The notes: generated by a model from the sequence alone, not told the origin. A DNA stretch of 64,000 nt from Hydractinia symbiolongicarpus (GCF_029227915.1 NC_079883.1:8928001-8992000); one strand, 5' to 3'. Counted from the first letter of the stretch, positions 24,663 to 40,183 are shown. Numbers and translations are program-made.

Positions 24663-25124
24663 GCGTTGTCATTGCTCAACAAAAACGGCTATTTTTATAG
24701 CCACAAATCTTTTAAAACATTACTTTGTGCACGCTTCCAAATTACACAATGTGTAAAGTCTTGTCACAGTTACATTTATTGCTATACGATACTATGTCAT
24801 ATATGACACAAAAAAAATTTAGAAATACTTTGTAGGGTTAATTTGCCTGGGAGTGTTTCCGTGAAAAGCTGGGTTAAGTTAAATGTAAGCAATAACATGG
24901 ATCAATGTACTTGTCTTTTCTGCAAGTACAGCTAATAATACGTATGAAAAGTGAAGCTAATCCACACACACACATGGGGAAGTATTTTAAATGTAGGCTA
25001 GTGTTCTTAAGCACATTATTTAGAAGTTTTATTAACTTCGGTTAACTTGTAGTGACGCCAAGTAAATGTTTTTTTAAAGATGTGTGGTCTTAAAAAAGAC
25101 CGTTTGTGTTTGGTAGACGTTGGT

Positions 25125-25529
25125 TTACTTGCTGCTTGTGTATTTTGTGACGGCTTTTGTTCCTTCACTGACTGCGTGTTTTGCAAGTTCTCCAGGCAAG
25201 AGAAGACGTACTGCGGTTTGAATTTCACGAGAAGAGATGGTCGACTTTTTGTTTTGAAGAGCCAAACGCGAAGCTTCGGAAGCAATGCGCTCAAAGATGT
25301 CGTTGACAAATGAGTTCATGATGCTCATAGCTTTGCTTGAAACTCCGACATCTGGGTGAACTTGTTTCAAAACATTGTAGATGTAAATAGCATAACTTTC
25401 CTTTCTCTTTCTCTTGCGTTTCTTTTCACCAGTTCCACCAATCTTTCCTCCTTTTTTGCCGGCTCTTTTTTCACCTTTCTTGGCTACTTTAGGTGCCTGT
25501 TTTCCTCCTTTAGCTGCTGCGTCAGACAT
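25125..25529 (-). CDS. H2B: Histone H2B, unit 5
   Basis: Protein identical to the copy at 7497. Stem-loop at 25086-25101. Confidence 0.99.
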   Translation of the reverse strand: MSDAAAKGGKQAPKVAKKGEKRAGKKGGKIGGTGEKKRKRKRKESYAIYIYNVLKQVHPDVGVSSKAMSIMNSFVNDIFERIASEASRLALQNKKSTISSREIQTAVRLLLPGELAKHAVSEGTKAVTKYTSSK

Positions 25530-25813
25530 GGTTAAAAATTTTTGCTACTTAACTTGTAAATAAGCATTAAACTGCAAGTCAAAACTTTTTGTTTATAAGT
25601 AAAAAAATCGGATCGAATTCGATCCGAAAACGCCGATACGCAATTTAATTGGTTAAAAAAAAAATCTTTTGTTTAATACTTAATTATGATTGGTTAAAAA
25701 AACATGATTTCGATCCTATTTTTATGATGAAAAAACGAGTAAAGTTTATTTCGTTAACACTTACGTTAAATATTCGTACGTTTTTGTATTAACTTACAAA
25801 TCAAATCGCAGTT

Positions 25814-26194
25814 ATGTCTGGACGTGGAAAAGGTGGAAAAGCTAAGGCTAAAGCCAAGACAAGATCCTCAAGAGCTGGACTTCAATTTCCAGTCGGTAGA
25901 GTGCATAGATTCCTTCGTAGAGGGCACTATGCTAACCGAATTGGATCTGGAGCACCAGTTTACTTAGCAGCCGTCTTGGAATATTTATCTGCTGAGATAT
26001 TGGAGTTGGCTGGTAACGCAGCAAGAGACAACAAAAAAGCTAGGATTATTCCAAGACATTTACAATTGGCTGTTCGTAATGATGAAGAATTAAACAAACT
26101 TTTGAGCGGTGTAACCATTGCAGCTGGTGGTGTTTTGCCAAACATTCAAGCTGTCTTACTCCCAAAGAAGAACGACAAAGGACAGAAGAAGTAA
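25814..26194 (+). CDS. H2A: Histone H2A, unit 5
   Basis: Protein identical to the copy at 8186. Stem-loop at 26217-26232. Confidence 0.99.
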   Translation: MSGRGKGGKAKAKAKTRSSRAGLQFPVGRVHRFLRRGHYANRIGSGAPVYLAAVLEYLSAEILELAGNAARDNKKARIIPRHLQLAVRNDEELNKLLSGVTIAAGGVLPNIQAVLLPKKNDKGQKK

Positions 26195-26391
26195 ACCGCT
26201 ACACTCAGAAAACAACGGCTATTTTTATAGCCACACATCTTTAAAAAAACATTGTTTTTTTCACAAAACTATAACCTTAAAGTCTAATAGATAATCCATG
26301 CATACGCCTTGTCCTAAGTAACTCAAAGAAATTAAATAAAAAAATTTGATCACAACGTCAAAATAAATTGCACGTATTTGCCCCTACTAAT

Positions 26392-26511
26392 GTCTACGGC
26401 CATACCACGATGAACACACCCGTTCTCGTCTGATCACGGAAGTTAAGCATCGTCGGGCCGGGATAGTACTTGGATGGGGGACCGCCTGGGAACTCCCGGT
26501 GTCGTAGGCTT
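26392..26511 (+). rRNA. 5S rRNA, unit 5
   Basis: Matches the copy at 8764. Confidence 0.98.
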
Positions 26512-26860
26512 TTCATTTTCATTTGTTGCCTTTTCATTTCAATGGTGCTGTGATATATTTCTTGTTATAACAATTAAGGAACGTGGCGGTTGTTGAAAGT
26601 GTTTCCTATGACATTTTCCTACGACATTTTCAGGTGATAGTACGAGAAAAAAGAGCTTTCAAATGCATACAAACTCGATCTATTGCCGATCATCCAATAA
26701 CCCTGACGGAATGGCAAATAAAATAAAATTCCGCCGCCTTCCGAGGACTTATATCGCAATCACGTTTCGTAACAGCCAAGCGAGGTTTTACCTTAGCGTT
26801 TAAGTCACCACCGACATTTGGCCGCGCAACTTTTCTAAGCTCATTCATTTTGACTTAAGG

Positions 26861-27025
26861 AGGGGGCGAGCGCGGACGCAGGCCCCCACTACCAGAAATT
26901 GTACGGTCGAGTTACTGACGTTTGCAGTAATCGCAGAGGTCAGCCCAAGCGTAGTGCAATGCAAGAGCCTCACTCTGGAAGAAAACCCTCATTGATCAGT
27001 CTTTACTTCCCCGTCAGGTAAGTAT
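26861..27025 (-). ncRNA. U1: U1 snRNA, unit 5
   Basis: Matches the copy at 9233. Confidence 0.95.
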
Positions 27026-27216
27026 GAGTTGGAACTGCACCGTAGCATGAGGGTACCCTTCAAAGTTTGTTAATGCTTGTGGCTTGAGTGTGTTATAAAC
27101 TGCCGTGTCGCGGGGCATAGGCTGTATTCTCCCCCAGTGTACGCGTTTTGTTCCCGCCGTAGACTATGCAGAGTGCCGTCGGAAAGAGGACTGCTATTAT
27201 TCTTTTATTGCTTATG

Positions 27217-27402
27217 TGGGCCGCCATCGGTAATAGTGCAACACCAAGGCAACCCGTGGTCACGGCGTGAATGAATCCACCTCCATGACCCAAGGCCAAA
27301 AATCAGATTAATATACTGACCATTCAGAGAATGGCCTACCAGATATTAAACTGATAAGAACAGATACTACACTTGATCTTAGCCATTAGGCCGAGAAGCG
27401 AT
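27217..27402 (-). ncRNA. U2: U2 snRNA, unit 5
   Basis: Matches the copy at 9589. Confidence 0.95.
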
Positions 27403-27724
27403 AAAGAACAAGCGTTGCCATGATAGGCATCGTCCACACACCGTAACTGCTTGTGGAGCATGTCACGTTACTGTAAAGCTTACAACTGTCACCGCGTACG
27501 GATGGACGGCGACATAGTAAAAATCACGGCTGTTGATTTAGCCGTAGGATGGAGAGCGACTGTAGCGAGTGGATGGTAACTTACATGAATGCTAACAAAG
27601 GCGACGATACTAAGTGCGTGATATTACTTTCCAATATGACTGCGTACATTCCGTTTATCAACGCATTACGCCAGAACGTGCGCGCGCGTTACACAGTAGA
27701 CCATGCAGCCGAAATGCGACAGTG

Positions 27725-27797
27725 CGACCCTGCCAGGAGTCGAACCTGGAATCCCCTGATTCGTAGTCAGATGCCTTATCCATTGGGCCACAGGGCG
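27725..27797 (-). tRNA. tRNA-Arg(ACG), unit 5
   Basis: Matches the copy at 10097. Confidence 0.78.
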
Positions 27798-28376
27798 ATG
27801 CTTATGACTTCGCCCCATCGTTATTTTGGCTTGCGCATTCGTTTTACTTACGACAGAATTCTTCGTGTTTGTAGCCATGAAAGAAAGGGACTTCTGTGAG
27901 TGAATTTTTTTACTGTGGTCTAATAAAAAAGTCGAAACGCAGTGCCCAATATATGAATTGCTCCTAATAGCCGGAAACAGGCCGTGTCGATGATGTAGGC
28001 CGACATACGCAACGCAAACCAAAGAACGCTTTATGAAAATCCTAACACGGGCGCGGAAGAAGCCCAAATTAACAGAGTAGATGTAATGCTGAAGACCTCA
28101 AACTCCAGCAGCTTCTCTTTCAGACTATTGCGTCGTGCTACAAATAAAAATTAACATGCTTTCGCATAGTCGCGGCTCCCAAAACGGACATTATACGATG
28201 TACAGAAACACACATTTCTGTTTTCGCGCCAAATCAATTCCCGGGAGTGGTACTTTTACGTCCGCATACTTCGCACCGTCTTAAATTATATCTCATTTAC
28301 ACGGTAATGTTTAGTATACTTCTACTGTGATAACAAGCATCGTTTATCGTTGGATTGTTGTAAGAAAACATTAAAA

Positions 28377-28928
28377 ATGAGTGAAGCAGCTTCTCCAAAG
28401 AAAATCGCACCCAAGAAGAAACCTGCTGCAAAGAAGACAGCTGATCACCCTAAATATGTGGACATGATCAAGGCTGCTATCGCTACCCTAAAGGAACGCG
28501 GTGGTTCATCTCGCCAAGCTATTACAAAATATATTCATGCAAATTACAAAGTTGCTGAAAACTCAGATCATCATCTGAAAATGGCTCTTAAACGAGGAGT
28601 AACATCAGGCGATTTGATTCAAACTAAAGGCACTGGTGCTTCTGGATCATTCAAGCTAGGTCAGGTAAAAAAAGAAAAACCTAAGAAAAAGGCCGCAGCA
28701 AAAAAGCCAACGGCAAAGAAGCCTACTGCAAAGAAAAGTACACCAAAAAAGAAGCCAGCAAAGAAGAGCACGCCAAAGAAAGCAGCAAAGAAGCCTGCCA
28801 CAAAGAAAGCCTCGGCTAAGAAACCAGCAGCTAAGAAACCCACAAAGAAGCCTGTTGCTAAAAAACCTGCAGCAAAGAAGGTCAAAAAGACTCCCAAAAA
28901 GGCAGCAAAGAAGACCGCAAAAAAATAA
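28377..28928 (+). CDS. H1: Linker histone H1, unit 6
   Basis: Protein identical to the copy at 4873. Stem-loop at 28961-28976. Confidence 0.98.
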   Translation: MSEAASPKKIAPKKKPAAKKTADHPKYVDMIKAAIATLKERGGSSRQAITKYIHANYKVAENSDHHLKMALKRGVTSGDLIQTKGTGASGSFKLGQVKKEKPKKKAAAKKPTAKKPTAKKSTPKKKPAKKSTPKKAAKKPATKKASAKKPAAKKPTKKPVAKKPAAKKVKKTPKKAAKKTAKK

Positions 28929-29289
28929 TTTGTGTGTATCTGGCTATTACATTAACAAACGGCTATTTTTATAGCCACACATTTACAAAAAAACATTATC
29001 TTGGTACAAAGTTAAACTTGTTTAAGTCACTTAAACAGTTAAAAAAGAGTAATTTTAAGATTAGATTCCCTAAGTTTAAGTATTTTCGTTTTTAAATTTC
29101 TTATTTTCTTGCTTTTACTTTTCTTGCCCTTCATATTTTTAACATTGTCAAACTTTATGTAGCATAAAATTTTTATGTAGCATAAAATTTAAACAGAAAG
29201 CAGAACAAAGTTTGATATAAAAAGCTAGCCGTAATATTTTTTATGGATGTGTGGCTATAAAAATAGCCGTTTTTTGTTTGGTAAGATGC

Positions 29290-29703
<414 letters not shown>

Positions 29704-30179
29704 TTAAGAAGTCGATGTAGTACGGATACACAAGACGGTCTAAAATGCACTATCGCGCCAAAGTTTTATTTCTCATATTGATTGACAGCTAAGGTTCAAA
29801 ACAAACCATTTGATTGGTGCTAAGAAAGTAATTTCTGATTGGCTGCATAATGACATTACGCTCATTACTTTAACATTTTTATAAAATCTGTGTTTTTTGG
29901 CTACGGGAAAACGGCTGTATCTTCTGATACACAAAAGCTTTTGACTTTTTTTTTTTTAGTAAGTAGCAGAAGGTTTGGCGAATTCCAACGATGCCAAATT
30001 TATTGCCTTACTGAAACATTAAGACCACGAATTTTAAAAAAACTACAGTTTTACTTAAAAAAATGTACAAAATGTTCGGAACATTTTGTAATGACGCAAC
30101 TCTATTGGTTAATTAGGGTGTTTCCACGAGCAGTAGGTAATTTTATGGCCTCTTTTTAAAGCTGTCTGAATTCTGTTAA

Positions 30180-30536
<357 letters not shown>

Positions 30537-30998
30537 GCGTTGTCATTGCTCAACAAAAACGGCTATTTTTATAGCCACAAATCTTTTAAAACATTACTTT
30601 GTGCACGCTTCCAAATTACACAATGTGTAAAGTCTTGTCACAGTTACATTTATTGCTATACGATACTATGTCATATATGACACAAAAAAAATTTAGAAAT
30701 ACTTTGTAGGGTTAATTTGCCTGGGAGTGTTTCCGTGAAAAGCTGGGTTAAGTTAAATGTAAGCAATAACATGGATCAATGTACTTGTCTTTTCTGCAAG
30801 TACAGCTAATAATACGTATGAAAAGTGAAGCTAATCCACACACACACATGGGGAAGTATTTTAAATGTAGGCTAGTGTTCTTAAGCACATTATTTAGAAG
30901 TTTTATTAACTTCGGTTAACTTGTAGTGACGCCAAGTAAATGTTTTTTTAAAGATGTGTGGTCTTAAAAAAGACCGTTTGTGTTTGGTAGACGTTGGT

Positions 30999-31403
30999 TT
31001 ACTTGCTGCTTGTGTATTTTGTGACGGCTTTTGTTCCTTCACTGACTGCGTGTTTTGCAAGTTCTCCAGGCAAGAGAAGACGTACTGCGGTTTGAATTTC
31101 ACGAGAAGAGATGGTCGACTTTTTGTTTTGAAGAGCCAAACGCGAAGCTTCGGAAGCAATGCGCTCAAAGATGTCGTTGACAAATGAGTTCATGATGCTC
31201 ATAGCTTTGCTTGAAACTCCGACATCTGGGTGAACTTGTTTCAAAACATTGTAGATGTAAATAGCATAACTTTCCTTTCTCTTTCTCTTGCGTTTCTTTT
31301 CACCAGTTCCACCAATCTTTCCTCCTTTTTTGCCGGCTCTTTTTTCACCTTTCTTGGCTACTTTAGGTGCCTGTTTTCCTCCTTTAGCTGCTGCGTCAGA
31401 CAT
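30999..31403 (-). CDS. H2B: Histone H2B, unit 6
   Basis: Protein identical to the copy at 7497. Stem-loop at 30960-30975. Confidence 0.99.
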   Translation of the reverse strand: MSDAAAKGGKQAPKVAKKGEKRAGKKGGKIGGTGEKKRKRKRKESYAIYIYNVLKQVHPDVGVSSKAMSIMNSFVNDIFERIASEASRLALQNKKSTISSREIQTAVRLLLPGELAKHAVSEGTKAVTKYTSSK

Positions 31404-31687
31404 GGTTAAAAATTTTTGCTACTTAACTTGTAAATAAGCATTAAACTGCAAGTCAAAACTTTTTGTTTATAAGTAAAAAAATCGGATCGAATTCGATCCG
31501 AAAACGCCGATACGCAATTTAATTGGTTAAAAAAAAAATCTTTTGTTTAATACTTAATTATGATTGGTTAAAAAAACATGATTTCGATCCTATTTTTATG
31601 ATGAAAAAACGAGTAAAGTTTATTTCGTTAACACTTACGTTAAATATTCGTACGTTTTTGTATTAACTTACAAATCAAATCGCAGTT

Positions 31688-32068
31688 ATGTCTGGACGTG
31701 GAAAAGGTGGAAAAGCTAAGGCTAAAGCCAAGACAAGATCCTCAAGAGCTGGACTTCAATTTCCAGTCGGTAGAGTGCATAGATTCCTTCGTAGAGGGCA
31801 CTATGCTAACCGAATTGGATCTGGAGCACCAGTTTACTTAGCAGCCGTCTTGGAATATTTATCTGCTGAGATATTGGAGTTGGCTGGTAACGCAGCAAGA
31901 GACAACAAAAAAGCTAGGATTATTCCAAGACATTTACAATTGGCTGTTCGTAATGATGAAGAATTAAACAAACTTTTGAGCGGTGTAACCATTGCAGCTG
32001 GTGGTGTTTTGCCAAACATTCAAGCTGTCTTACTCCCAAAGAAGAACGACAAAGGACAGAAGAAGTAA
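31688..32068 (+). CDS. H2A: Histone H2A, unit 6
   Basis: Protein identical to the copy at 8186. Stem-loop at 32091-32106. Confidence 0.99.
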   Translation: MSGRGKGGKAKAKAKTRSSRAGLQFPVGRVHRFLRRGHYANRIGSGAPVYLAAVLEYLSAEILELAGNAARDNKKARIIPRHLQLAVRNDEELNKLLSGVTIAAGGVLPNIQAVLLPKKNDKGQKK

Positions 32069-32265
32069 ACCGCTACACTCAGAAAACAACGGCTATTTTT
32101 ATAGCCACACATCTTTAAAAAAACATTGTTTTTTTCACAAAACTATAACCTTAAAGTCTAATAGATAATCCATGCATACGCCTTGTCCTAAGTAACTCAA
32201 AGAAATTAAATAAAAAAATTTGATCACAACGTCAAAATAAATTGCACGTATTTGCCCCTACTAAT

Positions 32266-32385
32266 GTCTACGGCCATACCACGATGAACACACCCGTTCT
32301 CGTCTGATCACGGAAGTTAAGCATCGTCGGGCCGGGATAGTACTTGGATGGGGGACCGCCTGGGAACTCCCGGTGTCGTAGGCTT
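32266..32385 (+). rRNA. 5S rRNA, unit 6
   Basis: Matches the copy at 8764. Confidence 0.98.
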
Positions 32386-32734
32386 TTCATTTTCATTTGT
32401 TGCCTTTTCATTTCAATGGTGCTGTGATATATTTCTTGTTATAACAATTAAGGAACGTGGCGGTTGTTGAAAGTGTTTCCTATGACATTTTCCTACGACA
32501 TTTTCAGGTGATAGTACGAGAAAAAAGAGCTTTCAAATGCATACAAACTCGATCTATTGCCGATCATCCAATAACCCTGACGGAATGGCAAATAAAATAA
32601 AATTCCGCCGCCTTCCGAGGACTTATATCGCAATCACGTTTCGTAACAGCCAAGCGAGGTTTTACCTTAGCGTTTAAGTCACCACCGACATTTGGCCGCG
32701 CAACTTTTCTAAGCTCATTCATTTTGACTTAAGG

Positions 32735-32899
32735 AGGGGGCGAGCGCGGACGCAGGCCCCCACTACCAGAAATTGTACGGTCGAGTTACTGACGTTTGCA
32801 GTAATCGCAGAGGTCAGCCCAAGCGTAGTGCAATGCAAGAGCCTCACTCTGGAAGAAAACCCTCATTGATCAGTCTTTACTTCCCCGTCAGGTAAGTAT
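32735..32899 (-). ncRNA. U1: U1 snRNA, unit 6
   Basis: Matches the copy at 9233. Confidence 0.95.
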
Positions 32900-33090
32900 G
32901 AGTTGGAACTGCACCGTAGCATGAGGGTACCCTTCAAAGTTTGTTAATGCTTGTGGCTTGAGTGTGTTATAAACTGCCGTGTCGCGGGGCATAGGCTGTA
33001 TTCTCCCCCAGTGTACGCGTTTTGTTCCCGCCGTAGACTATGCAGAGTGCCGTCGGAAAGAGGACTGCTATTATTCTTTTATTGCTTATG

Positions 33091-33276
33091 TGGGCCGCCA
33101 TCGGTAATAGTGCAACACCAAGGCAACCCGTGGTCACGGCGTGAATGAATCCACCTCCATGACCCAAGGCCAAAAATCAGATTAATATACTGACCATTCA
33201 GAGAATGGCCTACCAGATATTAAACTGATAAGAACAGATACTACACTTGATCTTAGCCATTAGGCCGAGAAGCGAT
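33091..33276 (-). ncRNA. U2: U2 snRNA, unit 6
   Basis: Matches the copy at 9589. An extra C lies about 33 bp upstream of its 5' end (33308-33310), between the PSE-like element and the start, so spacing here is one base longer. Confidence 0.95.
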
Positions 33277-33597
33277 AAAGAACAAGCGTTGCCATGATAG
33301 GCATCGTCCCACACACCGTAACTGCTTGTGGAGCATGTCACGTTACTGTAAAGCTTACAACTGTCACCGCGTACGGATGGACGGCGACATAGTAAAAATC
33401 ACGGCTGTTGATTTAGCCGTAGGATGGAGAGCGACTGTAGCGAGTGGATGGTAACTTACATGAATGCTAACAAAGGCGACGATACTAAGTGCGTGATATT
33501 ACTTTCCAATATGACTGCGTACATTCCGTTTATCAACGCATTACGCCAGAACGTGCGCGCGCGTTACACAGTAGACTGCAGCCGAAATGCGACAGTG

Positions 33598-33670
33598 CGA
33601 CCCTGCCAGGAGTCGAACCTGGAATCCCCTGATTCGTAGTCAGATGCCTTATCCATTGGGCCACAGGGCG
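33598..33670 (-). tRNA. tRNA-Arg(ACG), unit 6
   Basis: Matches the copy at 10097. A 2-base deletion lies 21 bp beyond its 3' end. Confidence 0.78.
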
Positions 33671-34249
33671 ATGCTTATGACTTCGCCCCATCGTTATTTT
33701 GGCTTGCGCATTCGTTTTACTTACGACAGAATTCTTCGTGTTTGTAGCCATGAAAGAAAGGGACTTCTGTGAGTGAATTTTTTTACTGTGGTCTAATAAA
33801 AAAGTCGAAACGCAGTGCCCAATATATGAATTGCTCCTAATAGCCGGAAACAGGCCGTGTCGATGATGTAGGCCGACATACGCAACGCAAACCAAAGAAC
33901 GCTTTATGAAAATCCTAACACGGGCGCGGAAGAAGCCCAAATTAACAGAGTAGATGTAATGCTGAAGACCTCAAACTCCAGCAGCTTCTCTTTCAGACTA
34001 TTGCGTCGTGCTACAAATAAAAATTAACATGCTTTCGCATAGTCGCGGCTCCCAAAACGGACATTATACGATGTACAGAAACACACATTTCTGTTTTCGC
34101 GCCAAATCAATTCCCGGGAGTGGTACTTTTACGTCCGCATACTTCGCACCGTCTTAAATTATATCTCATTTACACGGTAATGTTTAGTATACTTCTACTG
34201 TGATAACAAGCATCGTTTATCGTTGGATTGTTGTAAGAAAACATTAAAA

Positions 34250-34800
34250 ATGAGTGAAGCAGCTTCTCCAAAGAAAATCGCACCCAAGAAGAAACCTGCT
34301 GCAAAGAAGACAGCTGATCACCCTAAATATGTGGACATGATCAAGGCTGCTATCGCTACCCTAAAGGAACGCGGTGGTTCATCTCGCCAAGCTATTACAA
34401 AATATATTCATGCAAATTACAAAGTTGCTGAAAACTCAGATCATCATCTGAAAATGGCTCTTAAACGAGGAGTAACATCAGGCGATTTGATTCAAACTAA
34501 AGGCACTGGTGCTTCTGATCATTCAAGCTAGGTCAGGTAAAAAAAGAAAAACCTAAGAAAAAGGCCGCAGCAAAAAAGCCAACGGCAAAGAAGCCTACTG
34601 CAAAGAAAAGTACACCAAAAAAGAAGCCAGCAAAGAAGAGCACGCCAAAGAAAGCAGCAAAGAAGCCTGCCACAAAGAAAGCCTCGGCTAAGAAACCAGC
34701 AGCTAAGAAACCCACAAAGAAGCCTGTTGCTAAAAAACCTGCAGCAAAGAAGGTCAAAAAGACTCCCAAAAAGGCAGCAAAGAAGACCGCAAAAAAATAA
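34250..34800 (+). pseudogene. H1: H1 copy with a one-base frameshift, unit 7 (probably a consensus error)
   Basis: One G of a GG pair is missing near 34516. The frame is lost after residue 89 and stops after four foreign residues, giving 93 aa without the whole basic C-tail. The remaining 3' sequence is otherwise the same as intact H1 and its stem-loop (34833-34848) is normal. The lack of any other decay, and the cluster of indels around it, favour a sequencing error over a true pseudogene. Confidence 0.85.
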
Positions 34801-35161
34801 TTTGTGTGTATCTGGCTATTACATTAACAAACGGCTATTTTTATAGCCACACATTTACAAAAAAACATTATCTTGGTACAAAGTTAAACTTGTTTAAGTC
34901 ACTTAAACAGTTAAAAAAGAGTAATTTTAAGATTAGATTCCCTAAGTTTAAGTATTTTCGTTTTTAAATTTCTTATTTTCTTGCTTTTACTTTTCTTGCC
35001 CTTCATATTTTTAACATTGTCAAACTTTATGTAGCATAAAATTTTTATGTAGCATAAAATTTAAACAGAAAGCAGAACAAAGTTTGATATAAAAAGCTAG
35101 CCGTAATATTTTTTATGGATGTGTGGCTATAAAAATAGCCGTTTTTTGTTTGGTAAGATGC

Positions 35162-35575
<414 letters not shown>

Positions 35576-36051
35576 TTAAGAAGTCGATGTAGTACGGATA
35601 CACAAGACGGTCTAAAATGCACTATCGCGCCAAAGTTTTATTTCTCATATTGATTGACAGCTAAGGTTCAAAACAAACCATTTGATTGGTGCTAAGAAAG
35701 TAATTTCTGATTGGCTGCATAATGACATTACGCTCATTACTTTAACATTTTATAAAATCTGTGTTTTTTGGCTACGGGAAAACGGCTGTATCTTCTGATA
35801 CACAAAAGCTTTTGACTTTTTTTTTTTTAGTAAGTAGCAGAAGGTTTGGCGAATTCCAACGATGCCAAATTTATTGCCTTACTGAAACATTAAGACCACG
35901 AATTTTTAAAAAAACTACAGTTTTACTTAAAAAAATGTACAAAATGTTCGGAACATTTTGTAATGACGCAACTCTATTGGTTAATTAGGGTGTTTCCACG
36001 AGCAGTAGGTAATTTTATGGCCTCTTTTTAAAGCTGTCTGAATTCTGTTAA

Positions 36052-36328
<277 letters not shown>

Positions 36329-36828
36329 NNNNNNNNNNNNNNNNNNNNNNNNNNNNNNNNNNNNNNNNNNNNNNNNNNNNNNNNNNNNNNNNNNNNNNNN
36401 NNNNNNNNNNNNNNNNNNNNNNNNNNNNNNNNNNNNNNNNNNNNNNNNNNNNNNNNNNNNNNNNNNNNNNNNNNNNNNNNNNNNNNNNNNNNNNNNNNNN
36501 NNNNNNNNNNNNNNNNNNNNNNNNNNNNNNNNNNNNNNNNNNNNNNNNNNNNNNNNNNNNNNNNNNNNNNNNNNNNNNNNNNNNNNNNNNNNNNNNNNNN
36601 NNNNNNNNNNNNNNNNNNNNNNNNNNNNNNNNNNNNNNNNNNNNNNNNNNNNNNNNNNNNNNNNNNNNNNNNNNNNNNNNNNNNNNNNNNNNNNNNNNNN
36701 NNNNNNNNNNNNNNNNNNNNNNNNNNNNNNNNNNNNNNNNNNNNNNNNNNNNNNNNNNNNNNNNNNNNNNNNNNNNNNNNNNNNNNNNNNNNNNNNNNNN
36801 NNNNNNNNNNNNNNNNNNNNNNNNNNNN
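36329..36828. other. Assembly gap, 500 N, probably false
   Basis: The last 213 bases before the gap (36116-36328) match the first 213 bases after it (from 36829). Both are the same stretch of H4. Merging them restores a normal-length unit, so no sequence needs to be missing. Confidence 0.95.
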
Positions 36829-37121
<293 letters not shown>

Positions 37122-37583
37122 GCGTTGTCATTGCTCAACAAAAACGGCTATTTTTATAGCCACAAATCTTTTAAAACATTACTTTGTGCACGCTTCCAAA
37201 TTACACAATGTGTAAAGTCTTGTCACAGTTACATTTATTGCTATACGATACTATGTCATATATGACACAAAAAAAATTTAGAAATACTTTGTAGGGTTAA
37301 TTTGCCTGGGAGTGTTTCCGTGAAAAGCTGGGTTAAGTTAAATGTAAGCAATAACATGGATCAATGTACTTGTCTTTTCTGCAAGTACAGCTAATAATAC
37401 GTATGAAAAGTGAAGCTAATCCACACACACACATGGGGAAGTATTTTAAATGTAGGCTAGTGTTCTTAAGCACATTATTTAGAAGTTTTATTAACTTCGG
37501 TTAACTTGTAGTGACGCCAAGTAAATGTTTTTTTAAAGATGTGTGGTCTTAAAAAAGACCGTTTGTGTTTGGTAGACGTTGGT

Positions 37584-37988
37584 TTACTTGCTGCTTGTGT
37601 ATTTTGTGACGGCTTTTGTTCCTTCACTGACTGCGTGTTTTGCAAGTTCTCCAGGCAAGAGAAGACGTACTGCGGTTTGAATTTCACGAGAAGAGATGGT
37701 CGACTTTTTGTTTTGAAGAGCCAAACGCGAAGCTTCGGAAGCAATGCGCTCAAAGATGTCGTTGACAAATGAGTTCATGATGCTCATAGCTTTGCTTGAA
37801 ACTCCGACATCTGGGTGAACTTGTTTCAAAACATTGTAGATGTAAATAGCATAACTTTCCTTTCTCTTTCTCTTGCGTTTCTTTTCACCAGTTCCACCAA
37901 TCTTTCCTCCTTTTTTGCCGGCTCTTTTTTCACCTTTCTTGGCTACTTTAGGTGCCTGTTTTCCTCCTTTAGCTGCTGCGTCAGACAT
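37584..37988 (-). CDS. H2B: Histone H2B, unit 7
   Basis: Protein identical to the copy at 7497. Stem-loop at 37545-37560. Confidence 0.99.
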   Translation of the reverse strand: MSDAAAKGGKQAPKVAKKGEKRAGKKGGKIGGTGEKKRKRKRKESYAIYIYNVLKQVHPDVGVSSKAMSIMNSFVNDIFERIASEASRLALQNKKSTISSREIQTAVRLLLPGELAKHAVSEGTKAVTKYTSSK

Positions 37989-38272
37989 GGTTAAAAATTT
38001 TTGCTACTTAACTTGTAAATAAGCATTAAACTGCAAGTCAAAACTTTTTGTTTATAAGTAAAAAAATCGGATCGAATTCGATCCGAAAACGCCGATACGC
38101 AATTTAATTGGTTAAAAAAAAAATCTTTTGTTTAATACTTAATTATGATTGGTTAAAAAAACATGATTTCGATCCTATTTTTATGATGAAAAAACGAGTA
38201 AAGTTTATTTCGTTAACACTTACGTTAAATATTCGTACGTTTTTGTATTAACTTACAAATCAAATCGCAGTT

Positions 38273-38653
38273 ATGTCTGGACGTGGAAAAGGTGGAAAAG
38301 CTAAGGCTAAAGCCAAGACAAGATCCTCAAGAGCTGGACTTCAATTTCCAGTCGGTAGAGTGCATAGATTCCTTCGTAGAGGGCACTATGCTAACCGAAT
38401 TGGATCTGGAGCACCAGTTTACTTAGCAGCCGTCTTGGAATATTTATCTGCTGAGATATTGGAGTTGGCTGGTAACGCAGCAAGAGACAACAAAAAAGCT
38501 AGGATTATTCCAAGACATTTACAATTGGCTGTTCGTAATGATGAAGAATTAAACAAACTTTTGAGCGGTGTAACCATTGCAGCTGGTGGTGTTTTGCCAA
38601 ACATTCAAGCTGTCTTACTCCCAAAGAAGAACGACAAAGGACAGAAGAAGTAA
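38273..38653 (+). CDS. H2A: Histone H2A, unit 7
   Basis: Protein identical to the copy at 8186. Stem-loop at 38676-38691. Confidence 0.99.
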   Translation: MSGRGKGGKAKAKAKTRSSRAGLQFPVGRVHRFLRRGHYANRIGSGAPVYLAAVLEYLSAEILELAGNAARDNKKARIIPRHLQLAVRNDEELNKLLSGVTIAAGGVLPNIQAVLLPKKNDKGQKK

Positions 38654-38850
38654 ACCGCTACACTCAGAAAACAACGGCTATTTTTATAGCCACACATCTT
38701 TAAAAAAACATTGTTTTTTTCACAAAACTATAACCTTAAAGTCTAATAGATAATCCATGCATACGCCTTGTCCTAAGTAACTCAAAGAAATTAAATAAAA
38801 AAATTTGATCACAACGTCAAAATAAATTGCACGTATTTGCCCCTACTAAT

Positions 38851-38970
38851 GTCTACGGCCATACCACGATGAACACACCCGTTCTCGTCTGATCACGGAA
38901 GTTAAGCATCGTCGGGCCGGGATAGTACTTGGATGGGGGACCGCCTGGGAACTCCCGGTGTCGTAGGCTT
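38851..38970 (+). rRNA. 5S rRNA, unit 7
   Basis: Matches the copy at 8764. Confidence 0.98.
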
Positions 38971-39319
38971 TTCATTTTCATTTGTTGCCTTTTCATTTCA
39001 ATGGTGCTGTGATATATTTCTTGTTATAACAATTAAGGAACGTGGCGGTTGTTGAAAGTGTTTCCTATGACATTTTCCTACGACATTTTCAGGTGATAGT
39101 ACGAGAAAAAAGAGCTTTCAAATGCATACAAACTCGATCTATTGCCGATCATCCAATAACCCTGACGGAATGGCAAATAAAATAAAATTCCGCCGCCTTC
39201 CGAGGACTTATATCGCAATCACGTTTCGTAACAGCCAAGCGAGGTTTTACCTTAGCGTTTAAGTCACCACCGACATTTGGCCGCGCAACTTTTCTAAGCT
39301 CATTCATTTTGACTTAAGG

Positions 39320-39484
39320 AGGGGGCGAGCGCGGACGCAGGCCCCCACTACCAGAAATTGTACGGTCGAGTTACTGACGTTTGCAGTAATCGCAGAGGTC
39401 AGCCCAAGCGTAGTGCAATGCAAGAGCCTCACTCTGGAAGAAAACCCTCATTGATCAGTCTTTACTTCCCCGTCAGGTAAGTAT
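39320..39484 (-). ncRNA. U1: U1 snRNA, unit 7
   Basis: Matches the copy at 9233. Confidence 0.95.
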
Positions 39485-39675
39485 GAGTTGGAACTGCACC
39501 GTAGCATGAGGGTACCCTTCAAAGTTTGTTAATGCTTGTGGCTTGAGTGTGTTATAAACTGCCGTGTCGCGGGGCATAGGCTGTATTCTCCCCCAGTGTA
39601 CGCGTTTTGTTCCCGCCGTAGACTATGCAGAGTGCCGTCGGAAAGAGGACTGCTATTATTCTTTTATTGCTTATG

Positions 39676-39861
39676 TGGGCCGCCATCGGTAATAGTGCAA
39701 CACCAAGGCAACCCGTGGTCACGGCGTGAATGAATCCACCTCCATGACCCAAGGCCAAAAATCAGATTAATATACTGACCATTCAGAGAATGGCCTACCA
39801 GATATTAAACTGATAAGAACAGATACTACACTTGATCTTAGCCATTAGGCCGAGAAGCGAT
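39676..39861 (-). ncRNA. U2: U2 snRNA, unit 7
   Basis: Matches the copy at 9589. Confidence 0.95.
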
Positions 39862-40183
39862 AAAGAACAAGCGTTGCCATGATAGGCATCGTCCACACAC
39901 CGTAACTGCTTGTGGAGCATGTCACGTTACTGTAAAGCTTACAACTGTCACCGCGTACGGATGGACGGCGACATAGTAAAAATCACGGCTGTTGATTTAG
40001 CCGTAGGATGGAGAGCGACTGTAGCGAGTGGATGGTAACTTACATGAATGCTAACAAAGGCGACGATACTAAGTGCGTGATATTACTTTCCAATATGACT
40101 GCGTACATTCCGTTTATCAACGCATTACGCCAGAACGTGCGCGCGCGTTACACAGTAGACCATGCAGCCGAAATGCGACAGTG

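Noticed and set aside
34250-34800. Unit 7 H1 as a true pseudogene
   Set aside because: Kept as a frameshifted copy in the list, but one lost base in an otherwise identical gene beside a bad contig end is better explained as a consensus error.
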